A stretch of 43,879 nucleotides of DNA, taken from Nostoc sp. T09 (GTDB lineage: Bacteria; Cyanobacteriota; Cyanobacteriia; Cyanobacteriales; Nostocaceae). The position numbers and the translations under genes were made by a program. The notes below the pieces were generated by a model. The model was not told the DNA's origin, ran no database searches, and was given only the letters and a program-made list of their open reading frames with translations. Numbering within the stretch: position 1 is the stretch's first letter; every line of letters begins with the position of its first letter. Of the stretch, positions 1-6,138 are shown in pieces. The stretch spans positions 1-43,879 of the forward strand of contig NZ_MTAV01000014.1 in assembly GCF_002154695.1 (NCBI RefSeq). Reading direction: 5' to 3'.

Positions 1-679
1 CCTCCGGTACAGGACTAATTAAATCCTGGGGTTGTATGAAGGTAGCTTCATCTGCAATCGTTGTACCTACATTCACACCTGCATCATCAAGATCTGTGGG
101 AACTTCACTGACTTCCTCAGGAGTTTCGATAATGTTGTCGAGTGCGTTTATTGCCTCTTCTAATTCTGAGATTTGTACTTCACTTTGAGGTTGAATAAGT
201 TCATCATTAGTTACTGAATTAACCTGTTGTGGAACTTCGCTAATTACTTCTGAGGGTTGATTGACAACATTAATATTGTTTAAATTCTCATTTCCTCGCC
301 ACCCGGAAAACAGTGCCGGATCTATAGTTCTAAATACTGTTTCTGGCAATTGTTCAGACAAAGGAACCATGTCTTCCACTGTCATAACGTAATCGCCAAT
401 ACGGATAACGTCTTTATCTTTCAACAAAACTGGTTTATTTTTTTCAGCCAGTTTGCCATTAATTATTGAGCCATTTCTACTACCAAGATCGCAGAAGTAA
501 TAATTGCCATTTTGAAGAAAGAATTTGCCGTGTACCCTACTAACATCAGGACTGTCCAACACTAAATCAGATTCCGGAGCACGACCAATAATATACTCTC
601 CTTTTGGTGTAGTTGCTAATGCTAAATCAAGTTCGTTAACTTCATTTAGTGTTGGTGAGTAGTTAACTTTTACTTTCAT
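1..679 (-). CDS. FHA-domain protein at the end of the contractile injection operon (partial)
   Basis: The ORF starts at ATG 679-677 and stays open through base 1, giving 226 visible codons with the C-terminus missing. Residues about 1-100 form a forkhead-associated domain, a phosphothreonine-binding fold. The hallmarks read directly: YIIGRAPESDLVLD, SRVHG and LGSRNGSIINGK. After about residue 110 the chain becomes acidic and low in complexity, rich in Glu, Val, Asn and Pro, which suggests a linker to an unseen domain. The start overlaps the DUF6760 stop by four bases (ATGA), so translation is probably coupled. FHA proteins regulate type VI secretion through threonine phosphorylation; a similar role here is inference. 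The FHA call is firm, the role is open. Confidence 0.85.
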   Translation of the reverse strand, partial: MKVKVNYSPTLNEVNELDLALATTPKGEYIIGRAPESDLVLDSPDVSRVHGKFFLQNGNYYFCDLGSRNGSIINGKLAEKNKPVLLKDKDVIRIGDYVMTVEDMVPLSEQLPETVFRTIDPALFSGWRGNENLNNINVVNQPSEVISEVPQQVNSVTNDELIQPQSEVQISELEEAINALDNIIETPEEVSEVPTDLDDAGVNVGTTIADEATFIQPQDLISPVPE

Positions 680-879
680 ATTAATTTTTCGTTAATTTTA
701 TTAATTTCTGTAACCCAGCGCTGACGGGTTTTATGCTCTAAATTTAAAATATCATTTTGTGACCAGTGGAAATGGTAAGCAATAAAAGCTACCTCCTCAT
801 ATAGAGTATCAGAGGGGTAGCTTACGACTCCCCCGCTAGTTTTAACTCCACTGAATATTGAGTATTGCAATGGGGACAT
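676..879 (-). CDS. DUF6760 family phage-tail/eCIS protein, possibly a -1 frameshift product
   Basis: From about residue 20 onward the ORF matches the small DUF6760 family of contractile injection clusters: YPSDTLYEEVAFIAYHFHWS, then NLEHKTRQRW and EINKINEK. The only ATG (879) lies 58 nt inside the preceding gene, has no ribosome-binding site, and adds about 19 residues that simply read the upstream CPHC-coding region one base out of phase. No ATG, GTG or TTG lies close to the family core. The frame is -1 to the upstream gene, and a run of five G at about 829-833 sits just before that gene's TAA. Expression may therefore be by -1 slippage onto the tail-assembly protein. Function in the particle is unknown. 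The family call is good; the start is doubtful. Confidence 0.7.
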   Translation of the reverse strand: MSPLQYSIFSGVKTSGGVVSYPSDTLYEEVAFIAYHFHWSQNDILNLEHKTRQRWVTEINKINEKLI

Positions 880-1205
880 TGTGTGGGTATTTGTACATTT
901 CCTTGCTGATTAATACGATTATAAAATTCTCTGAGATAGGCAATATCATGAAGGAGCAGTCCTTCTAATAAATTGGGGCTAACAGAATTTAAACTACCTA
1001 AGCGGGTAATAACCCGTGCCAGCATTACCAAGACACCGTAAGCAGGGTTTTCCTGAACTTTGCGTTCTTGTTGTACCAAAATTTCATCTTTAGCGGTAGC
1101 TAAACGCATCACACCATGACGATGGACTCGGTTTTGGCTATCAATCAACCCTCGAGGAAGAATGAAGGCAAATTCAGTGCTGAGAGTATCCTGCTTGCGA
1201 CCCAT
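822..1205 (-). CDS. Phage-tail-assembly-like protein with C-terminal CPHC motif
   Basis: This 127-residue protein belongs to the small tail-assembly type found after the tube genes in contractile injection loci. It is a clear paralogue of the gene at 1350-1694: both have TEF.F.LP.G..DS, a VMRL.TA.DEI stretch and an ARVITRLG/SRVITRLG core. Unlike the paralogue it ends in a short tail with one CPHC pair (residues about 110-113), half of a zinc-ribbon pattern. The gene ends at TAA 824-822 inside the DUF6760 reading frame. The likely role is chaperoning or positioning tube subunits during assembly, inferred from position and the lambda G/T analogy rather than from any catalytic motif. Confidence 0.75.
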   Translation of the reverse strand: MGRKQDTLSTEFAFILPRGLIDSQNRVHRHGVMRLATAKDEILVQQERKVQENPAYGVLVMLARVITRLGSLNSVSPNLLEGLLLHDIAYLREFYNRINQQGNVQIPTQCPHCNTQYSVELKLAGES

Positions 1206-1230
1206 AATTTGTCTAGGTTTTTAAATATAT

Positions 1231-1345
1231 ATAACCACAGATAAACAACGGACACTTGCTTCAACGCCGATAACCCGCGCAACGCAGTGTCCTCCAGATA
1301 AACACAGATAAATATCTGTGTTCATCGGTGTTTATCTGTGGTTCC
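1231..1345. repeat. Inverted repeat between the two tail-assembly paralogues
   Basis: The gap holds a perfect 14-bp inverted repeat: AACCACAGATAAAC at 1233-1246 and its complement at 1330-1343. A smaller palindrome (ACAGATA, AA, TATCTGT, 1304-1319) lies inside. The ACAGATAAACAC/GTGTTTATCTGTGG wording resembles a short repeat scattered widely in bacterial genomes, and a related copy sits at 25366-25402. It interrupts an otherwise tightly packed operon and would fold as a long hairpin in the mRNA. Confidence 0.75.
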
Positions 1346-1349
1346 ATTG

Positions 1350-1694
1350 TTAAGAAGCTGAATTTTGCAAGACGTTGACTGTATCTTCTGATTGGGAAAT
1401 TGTACTCTCCAAGCCGTTGATTTGACGGTAAAAATCTTGGAGATAATTTAGATCTTGGGAGAAAAAGTTTTCCACGATCGCAGGAGTTACTTCCGATAGA
1501 GCACCCAAGCGAGTAATGACGCGTGACAAAATAATAATTGTGGCATAAGCTTCATTAGCTTTAACTCGTGGGTCACGCAATGGTGCAATCTCGTCTATCG
1601 CTGTTGATAACCGCATTACACCCTTGCGGTGGAGGTTGCCTTCAGAGTCTAGATACCCCTTAGGCAGTGTAAATTCAAACTCTGTCGGAAACAT
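1350..1694 (-). CDS. Phage-tail-assembly-like protein
   Basis: A 114-residue paralogue of the 822-1205 product, sharing the N-terminal PTEFEFTLPKGYLDSEGNLH segment and the central SRVITRLGALSEVTP block, but lacking the CPHC tail. It starts at ATG 1694 behind a strong ribosome-binding site (CAGGAGG, 6-7 bases upstream), 11 bases after the tube gene, so it belongs to the same transcript. Small proteins of this type follow tube genes in cyanobacterial and actinobacterial contractile injection clusters. A role in tube polymerisation or chaperoning is inferred from that position. The C-terminal 25 residues are Ser/Gln/Asn-rich and look disordered. Confidence 0.75.
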   Translation of the reverse strand: MFPTEFEFTLPKGYLDSEGNLHRKGVMRLSTAIDEIAPLRDPRVKANEAYATIIILSRVITRLGALSEVTPAIVENFFSQDLNYLQDFYRQINGLESTISQSEDTVNVLQNSAS

Positions 1695-1705
1695 AATCCT
1701 CCTGA

Positions 1706-2200
1706 TTACTTCACGCGTTTAAATTCCTCGAAAGCAATCTCCAGTTCTTCAATATGTAGGTCGGTACTACGGGCATTGAAATCAGCCATTTTATAACTAG
1801 CAGGCCAAGCACCTGCCAATTCAAATCTAGCTTCTTCTTGATTTCTTTGATTGTAAATAGACAAAGCCATGAGTTTCCGTTGCTTTGCCCATTTACCATT
1901 TTGCACTTCCTCAAACCATTTCCAAAAAACCATAGAGTTAGCGATCGTACCTCTACGTAGAGTGATGTTGCCACTTTTAACATTTCCAGGAAGCTTGGTT
2001 CTAACCACCTGACCTTTAACCGCCGCACCCCACTTGTTAGAAGTAACTTCAGCAATTTCAATTGCATCCTGTGTTCTTTTAAAGCCTTGACACTCTAAAA
2101 AGTAACAATCGATATTATCTTTTTGTCCATCTAGTGTCAGTCCTAAATAGAACCGATGGGCTGCTAAAATTTCCGGTAGCTTTTCAGTTGCTGGAACCAT
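1706..2200 (-). CDS. Phage tail tube protein, gp19 family (second tube paralogue)
   Basis: The 164-residue product has the gp19 tube-fold pattern: an N-terminal strand with FYLGLTLDG, then FLECQGFKRTQDAIEIAEVT, a KLPGNVKSGNITLRRG loop, the W-F-E-x-V-Q-N-G-K segment and a C-terminal IEELEIAFEEFKRVK strand. In contractile injection systems this family stacks as the inner tube. Two different tube proteins in one locus are normal: one usually builds the shaft and the other joins tube to baseplate. This copy is second in the transcript (20 bases after the first) and ends in the Glu/Lys-rich strand common in the main tube subunit. Which is shaft and which is adaptor cannot be settled here. Confidence 0.88.
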   Translation of the reverse strand: MVPATEKLPEILAAHRFYLGLTLDGQKDNIDCYFLECQGFKRTQDAIEIAEVTSNKWGAAVKGQVVRTKLPGNVKSGNITLRRGTIANSMVFWKWFEEVQNGKWAKQRKLMALSIYNQRNQEEARFELAGAWPASYKMADFNARSTDLHIEELEIAFEEFKRVK

Positions 2201-2220
2201 TTTTCTTTACAGGTTTAATT

Positions 2221-2682
2221 TTAGTTAACGCGTTCAACACCCTCATGAACTAATTCGACTGTTTCGTTTGCCATATCACCGCTAGAAGCTGTTAATGTTG
2301 GACCTGTATATTTCACAGGGTAGCAATTAATAATATTCCAACGAGCTACTTCTTTGAGTTGTTGATTGTAAGCAACTACCGAAGCTGATTTACGATTTTG
2401 ATCCCACTGGCGAGGTTTTCCCATATCCTCGTTACACTTTTTGTACCATTGGTAAAGGTCTACATCAGCAGTGGCAATCACCTTAAGTGTGATATTCGTA
2501 AACTTGGTAACGGTAGGAGTTGCTTGCCGCCAAATTTTACCGCCTTTAGTAGATCCGTGTACTTCTTGAGCGGGGGTATTTTCTACACCTAAACCGCTGA
2601 TTTCTTTAATAGACTTCTCTGTAATTCCGTCGGCTTCAAAATAAAACAGACAAGCAGATAATAACTCAGGTTGACCCGGCAT
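2221..2682 (-). CDS. Phage tail tube protein, gp19 family (first tube paralogue)
   Basis: A 153-residue gp19-family tube protein. Recognisable parts are the N-terminal CLFYFEADGI strand, the ISGLGVENTPAQEV segment, VTKFTNITLKVI, a YQWYKKC helix start and the closing NETVELVHEGVERVN strand. It starts at ATG 2682 with AAGGAG nine bases upstream and lies 54 bases after the sheath gene, the usual sheath-tube-tube order. It differs enough from the 1706-2200 protein (shorter loops, no KLPGNVK loop) to be an old duplication. It is probably a structural subunit of the inner tube or the tube-baseplate junction; family membership is secure, the exact place in the particle is not. Confidence 0.87.
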   Translation of the reverse strand: MPGQPELLSACLFYFEADGITEKSIKEISGLGVENTPAQEVHGSTKGGKIWRQATPTVTKFTNITLKVIATADVDLYQWYKKCNEDMGKPRQWDQNRKSASVVAYNQQLKEVARWNIINCYPVKYTGPTLTASSGDMANETVELVHEGVERVN

Positions 2683-2736
2683 GACTAAACTCCTTATGAA
2701 TTAATAATTAGTAAACAGTAAACAAAGAAATGCTAT

Positions 2737-4398
2737 TTATTCTTCGTCTTCGATGCCATTCCATTGGCTAATTCGGAAGATGACAAACTCGGCTGGTCTG
2801 ACTGGACAAACACCAACTTCGATATATAAACGCCCCAAAATTCTCGTTTCTGGTGGGTTTAATTCCTCATCGCACTTGACATAAAATGCTTGTTCTGGTG
2901 AAGCACCAAATAAAGCTCCTTCACGCCAAATTCGCTCTAAAAAGTTACTGACAGTGCGTTTTACCCTTGCCCACAAATCTTCATCGTTGGGTTCAAAAAC
3001 GACCCACTGCGTACCTAGTTCAATTGATTTTTCTATATAGCTAATTAACCGCCGCACACTGATATAACGCCACTCAGTTTTATCTGGCTCAACGAGAGTT
3101 CTTGCGCCCCATATGCGGATACCGCGATTGGGGAAGCTGCGAATGCAGTTAATTCCCAAGGGGTTTAAAAGTTCTTGTTCGCGGAAATTAGTTTCATAAC
3201 CCAAACCAATTACACCTCTGGGTACCTCGTTAGCAGGTGCTTTATAAACGCCTCTGGTTTCGTCGGTGCGTGCCCAAACACCCATGACGTGACCGCAAGG
3301 AGGTATGAGAATGGGATTACCGCGATCGCGGGGATTAGGAACTTTGATCCAAGGATAATAGAGGGCCGCAAACATGGAACGGCGGTTAAATCTGTTCAAC
3401 CACTCCACTACCTGTTGGGGTTTAGTCTGTTCTGGTGGTGGGTCGATTAAAACCATGCGGTTGGGTGGGTTGGGAATATCACCACTAGCAGAACCCTCAC
3501 ACATGCTAATCATCAGTTCCATGATGCCGTGGATTTGATCCAAGTTCATCACTTGCGCTTGATAAGCCCGCATTAAATCGGGACAAGCTAGCATGGTGAT
3601 TTCATCAATTTCAAAAATCCCTCTTACCCCTGTTCGGTCATCACGTACCCCTTCAAAATCCCGTGAAAATCTATCAACTGTCTGGGCAACAATTGGCGGC
3701 GCTAGTTCATATTGACCATTGGTCGGACGACGAGATAAAGGCTGTCCAGTTTGAGAAATATCTTCTACGTTAATATACATAGAATTTCTCAAAGCTGTTA
3801 ATGCGTAAGTTGCTACCTGAGCCGGAACTTCGCGGTTCATGGTTAAGTTCTCATATTGCTCTAGAACTTCATCTCCCCGGCGAATTTGCACTGTAAAGTA
3901 TTCACCTGTATTGGGAGGTGCTTCTCCTTCAGTTCCTTCAGGTAGGGCACGAGGGCCACTATCAGTGATCAAAATATCGATGGCTCCGCCTGCTGCTTGT
4001 TCTGGGCGCAAACTAAAGCGCAGCGTTGGACGATTACCGCGACCGCTAATTCGGAGAGTGGCAGGTTCTTGGCTTGGGGGCTTGGGTGCGCCTGGTAACT
4101 GCGTACCAATACTGGTCACCCAGCAGCGACCGCCACCATTCATAAAGTAGCCATAGACGGCAAAGGGTAAATAGGCGTTGAAATCGGTGAAACCGTCGGA
4201 GTTGGGACGGGCAAAGTAGTTGAGATATTGCGTCCAATTGGTCACCAGCATGGGCTTCAATAGTTCAGCCCCATCGCGAATATCTTCTGTAAAGCCGACA
4301 AAACCACCAACCGCAGTGCTGACACCTTCTATCGGTCGGCTACCTCGGTCAATTTCTTCGACATAGACACCAGGTGCAAAGTAATCAAGTCTAGCCAT
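2737..4398 (-). CDS. Contractile tail sheath protein
   Basis: The 553-residue protein begins MARLDYFAPGVYVEEIDRG, the standard sheath N-terminal linker strand, followed by GVSTAVGGFVGFTE. It closes with the conserved sheath C-terminal domain: NPLGINCIRSFPNRGIRIWG, the RTLVEPDKTEWRYISVRRL helix, and FYVKCDEELNPPE before the final VGVCPVRPAEFVIFRISQW strand. These end strands interlock neighbouring subunits. The middle (about residues 120-260) is a variable insertion. Contraction of the sheath drives the inner tube outward. Length and order, directly after the Pvc16-like gene and before the tubes, match cyanobacterial contractile injection loci. It is the most diagnostic gene of the cluster. 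Confidence 0.95.
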   Translation of the reverse strand: MARLDYFAPGVYVEEIDRGSRPIEGVSTAVGGFVGFTEDIRDGAELLKPMLVTNWTQYLNYFARPNSDGFTDFNAYLPFAVYGYFMNGGGRCWVTSIGTQLPGAPKPPSQEPATLRISGRGNRPTLRFSLRPEQAAGGAIDILITDSGPRALPEGTEGEAPPNTGEYFTVQIRRGDEVLEQYENLTMNREVPAQVATYALTALRNSMYINVEDISQTGQPLSRRPTNGQYELAPPIVAQTVDRFSRDFEGVRDDRTGVRGIFEIDEITMLACPDLMRAYQAQVMNLDQIHGIMELMISMCEGSASGDIPNPPNRMVLIDPPPEQTKPQQVVEWLNRFNRRSMFAALYYPWIKVPNPRDRGNPILIPPCGHVMGVWARTDETRGVYKAPANEVPRGVIGLGYETNFREQELLNPLGINCIRSFPNRGIRIWGARTLVEPDKTEWRYISVRRLISYIEKSIELGTQWVVFEPNDEDLWARVKRTVSNFLERIWREGALFGASPEQAFYVKCDEELNPPETRILGRLYIEVGVCPVRPAEFVIFRISQWNGIEDEE

Positions 4399-4428
4399 GA
4401 AATTCTCTCCAAGTCAGTTAAAAAGTAA

Positions 4429-5268
4429 TTATTCAGGAGTTAGTAAGATTTCTTTGAAGCTATAACTTTGGCTATCCACCAAGACATTGACATTCTGGGG
4501 TAAATAGCCAGGACAATTAACTGTCAAAACATAATTACCTATACGAATGTCTTCAAAAAAGAACAGTCCTTCTTTATTGCTTACCGCTGATTTTTTAGTT
4601 CTTTGCACAGTTACTTCTGCCGCCAGCAGTGGCAGATTGGTGACTGCACTTTTGACCATACCTGCGATCGCTACCCGCCTGGTGACAACTGTGCTGTTGC
4701 CATTCTCACTCAATTGGTTTTGCAAATTGAAAATTCGTTCCCAAACTAAAGGTACGAGAGTAGATTGCGGCTCAACGGGTATCATTGCAGTCACATACAA
4801 AGCGGAACGCAAAGGTACATTTAGCGCGCTCCATAATGAACCAATCTCAATCGCCGGATCTAAGGCAACTGTTAAAGATAAATTGCCATAACCTCGCAAC
4901 TCCGGAACCAAATAGTCTTCTTGCAAAGACCGATGGCGCAGCAGTACAGTTAATGCTTCGCTGAGAAGGTGATGTTCACCTAAAGCTGTTCGATCCCAGG
5001 CTGTTATTAGCATTGAGACATCAAACCAATTAGGTGACCAACTTACAGATGTCGGTTGCAGACCCCGTGACGGTTTACGTTCAACTTGCCTACCGGATTG
5101 TTGAAACTGCTTACTCTCACGAATGTCATAAACATACAAATTGAGAGTTGGTCCTGCACCCTCTTCGCGACGATTACTAGGATGACTAAAGTCAATTTGC
5201 TCTGTACTGGTGAGTGAGGTTCCTCCAGCTAGAATTTCTGCTAAGGTTTGAAGAACGAAGATAAGCAT
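4429..5268 (-). CDS. DUF4255/Pvc16-like cap protein with C-terminal carboxypeptidase-regulatory-like domain
   Basis: First gene of the visible eCIS transcript, 279 residues. Residues about 1-190 are the DUF4255 (Pvc16 N-terminal) domain: VLQTLAEILAGGTSLTSTEQ, a YVYDIRES strand, SWSPNWFDVSMLITAWD and an EHHLLSEALTVLLRH helix. This family caps or terminates the sheath/tube at the end away from the baseplate. Residues about 200-279 form a carboxypeptidase-regulatory-like beta sandwich (VAIAGMVKSAV, EGLFFFEDIRIGNYVLTV, PGYLPQNVNV). The start follows an 870-bp gap, so the promoter probably lies just upstream; a TATAGT hexamer on the minus strand (5312-5307) is a weak -10 candidate. Confidence 0.87.
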   Translation of the reverse strand: MLIFVLQTLAEILAGGTSLTSTEQIDFSHPSNRREEGAGPTLNLYVYDIRESKQFQQSGRQVERKPSRGLQPTSVSWSPNWFDVSMLITAWDRTALGEHHLLSEALTVLLRHRSLQEDYLVPELRGYGNLSLTVALDPAIEIGSLWSALNVPLRSALYVTAMIPVEPQSTLVPLVWERIFNLQNQLSENGNSTVVTRRVAIAGMVKSAVTNLPLLAAEVTVQRTKKSAVSNKEGLFFFEDIRIGNYVLTVNCPGYLPQNVNVLVDSQSYSFKEILLTPE

Positions 5269-5716
5269 GAAGGTGTTGTGCTGGTAGCTAATCCAGATGT
5301 ATCTAGACTATATGTACCCACCATCTGAGTTAATTAGACTTTTGTCGAGATTTTTAGTATCGTTCGCGTCAGGGATGTTATTTTAATTTTTAGTTATTTT
5401 TATCATGAGTTAGTAACACTCTAGGTTTGGAAACCGAGGTCAGGAATTTACATATAAAGCAACGTTGATGCTAGTAAGACAGAATAAATAAGACCTAAGT
5501 CGTGTATTTTTTCTTAATTAAAACTCATCTCTGGGTTGCGAATAATCATAATTCGGAGAACTTTAGCAGTCCTATTTCATTTGTGCAACAAACAAGGTAC
5601 ATTTGTAGATCCTTCTTTGCTGTTCCTTGTTCCCTAAGTAAACGAGTAATTTCACAACTCCTATACGGATTGCTATAAGTAATTAAATATAGTTAAAATT
5701 ATTACTTTCACAGGAA

Positions 5717-5779
5717 TTACGCAAAATCATGAAAAAATGAACCGCAAAGGACACGAAGGAAAGAGGGTTTTTGCGTAAG
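5717..5779. repeat. Small foldback element with TTACGCAAAA arms
   Basis: TTACGCAAAA at 5717-5726 is matched by its exact reverse complement at 5770-5779. The 43-bp centre contains ACCGCAAAGGACACGAAGGA, a phrase of the kind dispersed in cyanobacterial genomes. The element has no coding potential. It could be a miniature non-autonomous repeat; no target duplication is obvious. Confidence 0.5.
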
Positions 5780-5836
5780 TCTTATTTTAAGAATATCGTC
5801 TTTTAAAGAAACCAGCCTTCTCGGTTTTTATTAAGG

Positions 5837-5852
5837 TTGTATAAGTATACAA
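5837..5852. promoter_or_regulatory. Operator-like palindrome TTGTATA-AG-TATACAA
   Basis: A perfect 7+7-bp inverted repeat with a 2-bp centre, the spacing expected for a dimeric helix-turn-helix regulator. It lies about 290 bp before the ATG of the 826-residue envelope protein. The regulator is unknown. Confidence 0.35.
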
Positions 5853-5973
5853 TATTAGTTAATTCAATGGCAATTTTACTGTAATATTCATCTTTTACCT
5901 AGTTCTTTGTGCTAAAGTCTTAAAGCTTGAGCAGATAGTTATTAGCAAAAATGAGCTAGCAAAATAAAACTGT

Positions 5974-5997
5974 GTAAACTACCATACGATAGTTTAC
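5974..5997. promoter_or_regulatory. Dyad GTAAACTA-N8-TAGTTTAC
   Basis: Perfect 8-bp arms separated by eight bases (CCATACGA), 142 bp before the start of the 6139 gene. The half-site spacing of 16 bases centre to centre suits a regulator dimer, or the arms could form an mRNA hairpin if transcription starts upstream. Confidence 0.4.
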
Positions 5998-6036
5998 TTC
6001 TTGCACAAAAGAACGTAAACTTATGTGAATGCTAAA

Positions 6037-6055
6037 ACACCCTGAGTAAGGGTGT
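6037..6055. promoter_or_regulatory. Leader hairpin ACACCCT-GAGTA-AGGGTGT
   Basis: Perfect 7-bp stem with a 5-base loop, flanked by a further GCT/AGC pair (6031-6033 and 6056-6058). No U tract follows, so it is not a classical terminator. It lies 84 bp before the ATG of the envelope gene and may be a 5'-UTR structure or a binding site. Confidence 0.4.
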
Positions 6056-6138
6056 AGCACAGATATCTTTAATTATAAATATCATTCTTGGGTAATTTTT
6101 AAGACCAAGTTATGAAATAATTAACTTGTTTTAATCAC

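Larger units (their letters stand above)
5269..6138. other. 870-bp divergent intergenic region
   Basis: No credible ORF or RNA gene is visible. The region separates the minus-strand injection operon from the plus-strand 826-residue envelope gene, so it must hold both promoters. It is AT-rich. It contains a repeat-like element at 5717-5779 (TTACGCAAAA and its exact complement around a short GC-richer block) and three dyads listed separately, all on the side of the plus-strand gene. Confidence 0.6.

Noticed and set aside
1-5268. A prophage
   Set aside because: The visible genes are of the injection-system set (DUF4255 cap, sheath, two tubes, DUF6760) and no capsid, portal, terminase or lysis gene is seen; the window edge leaves some doubt.
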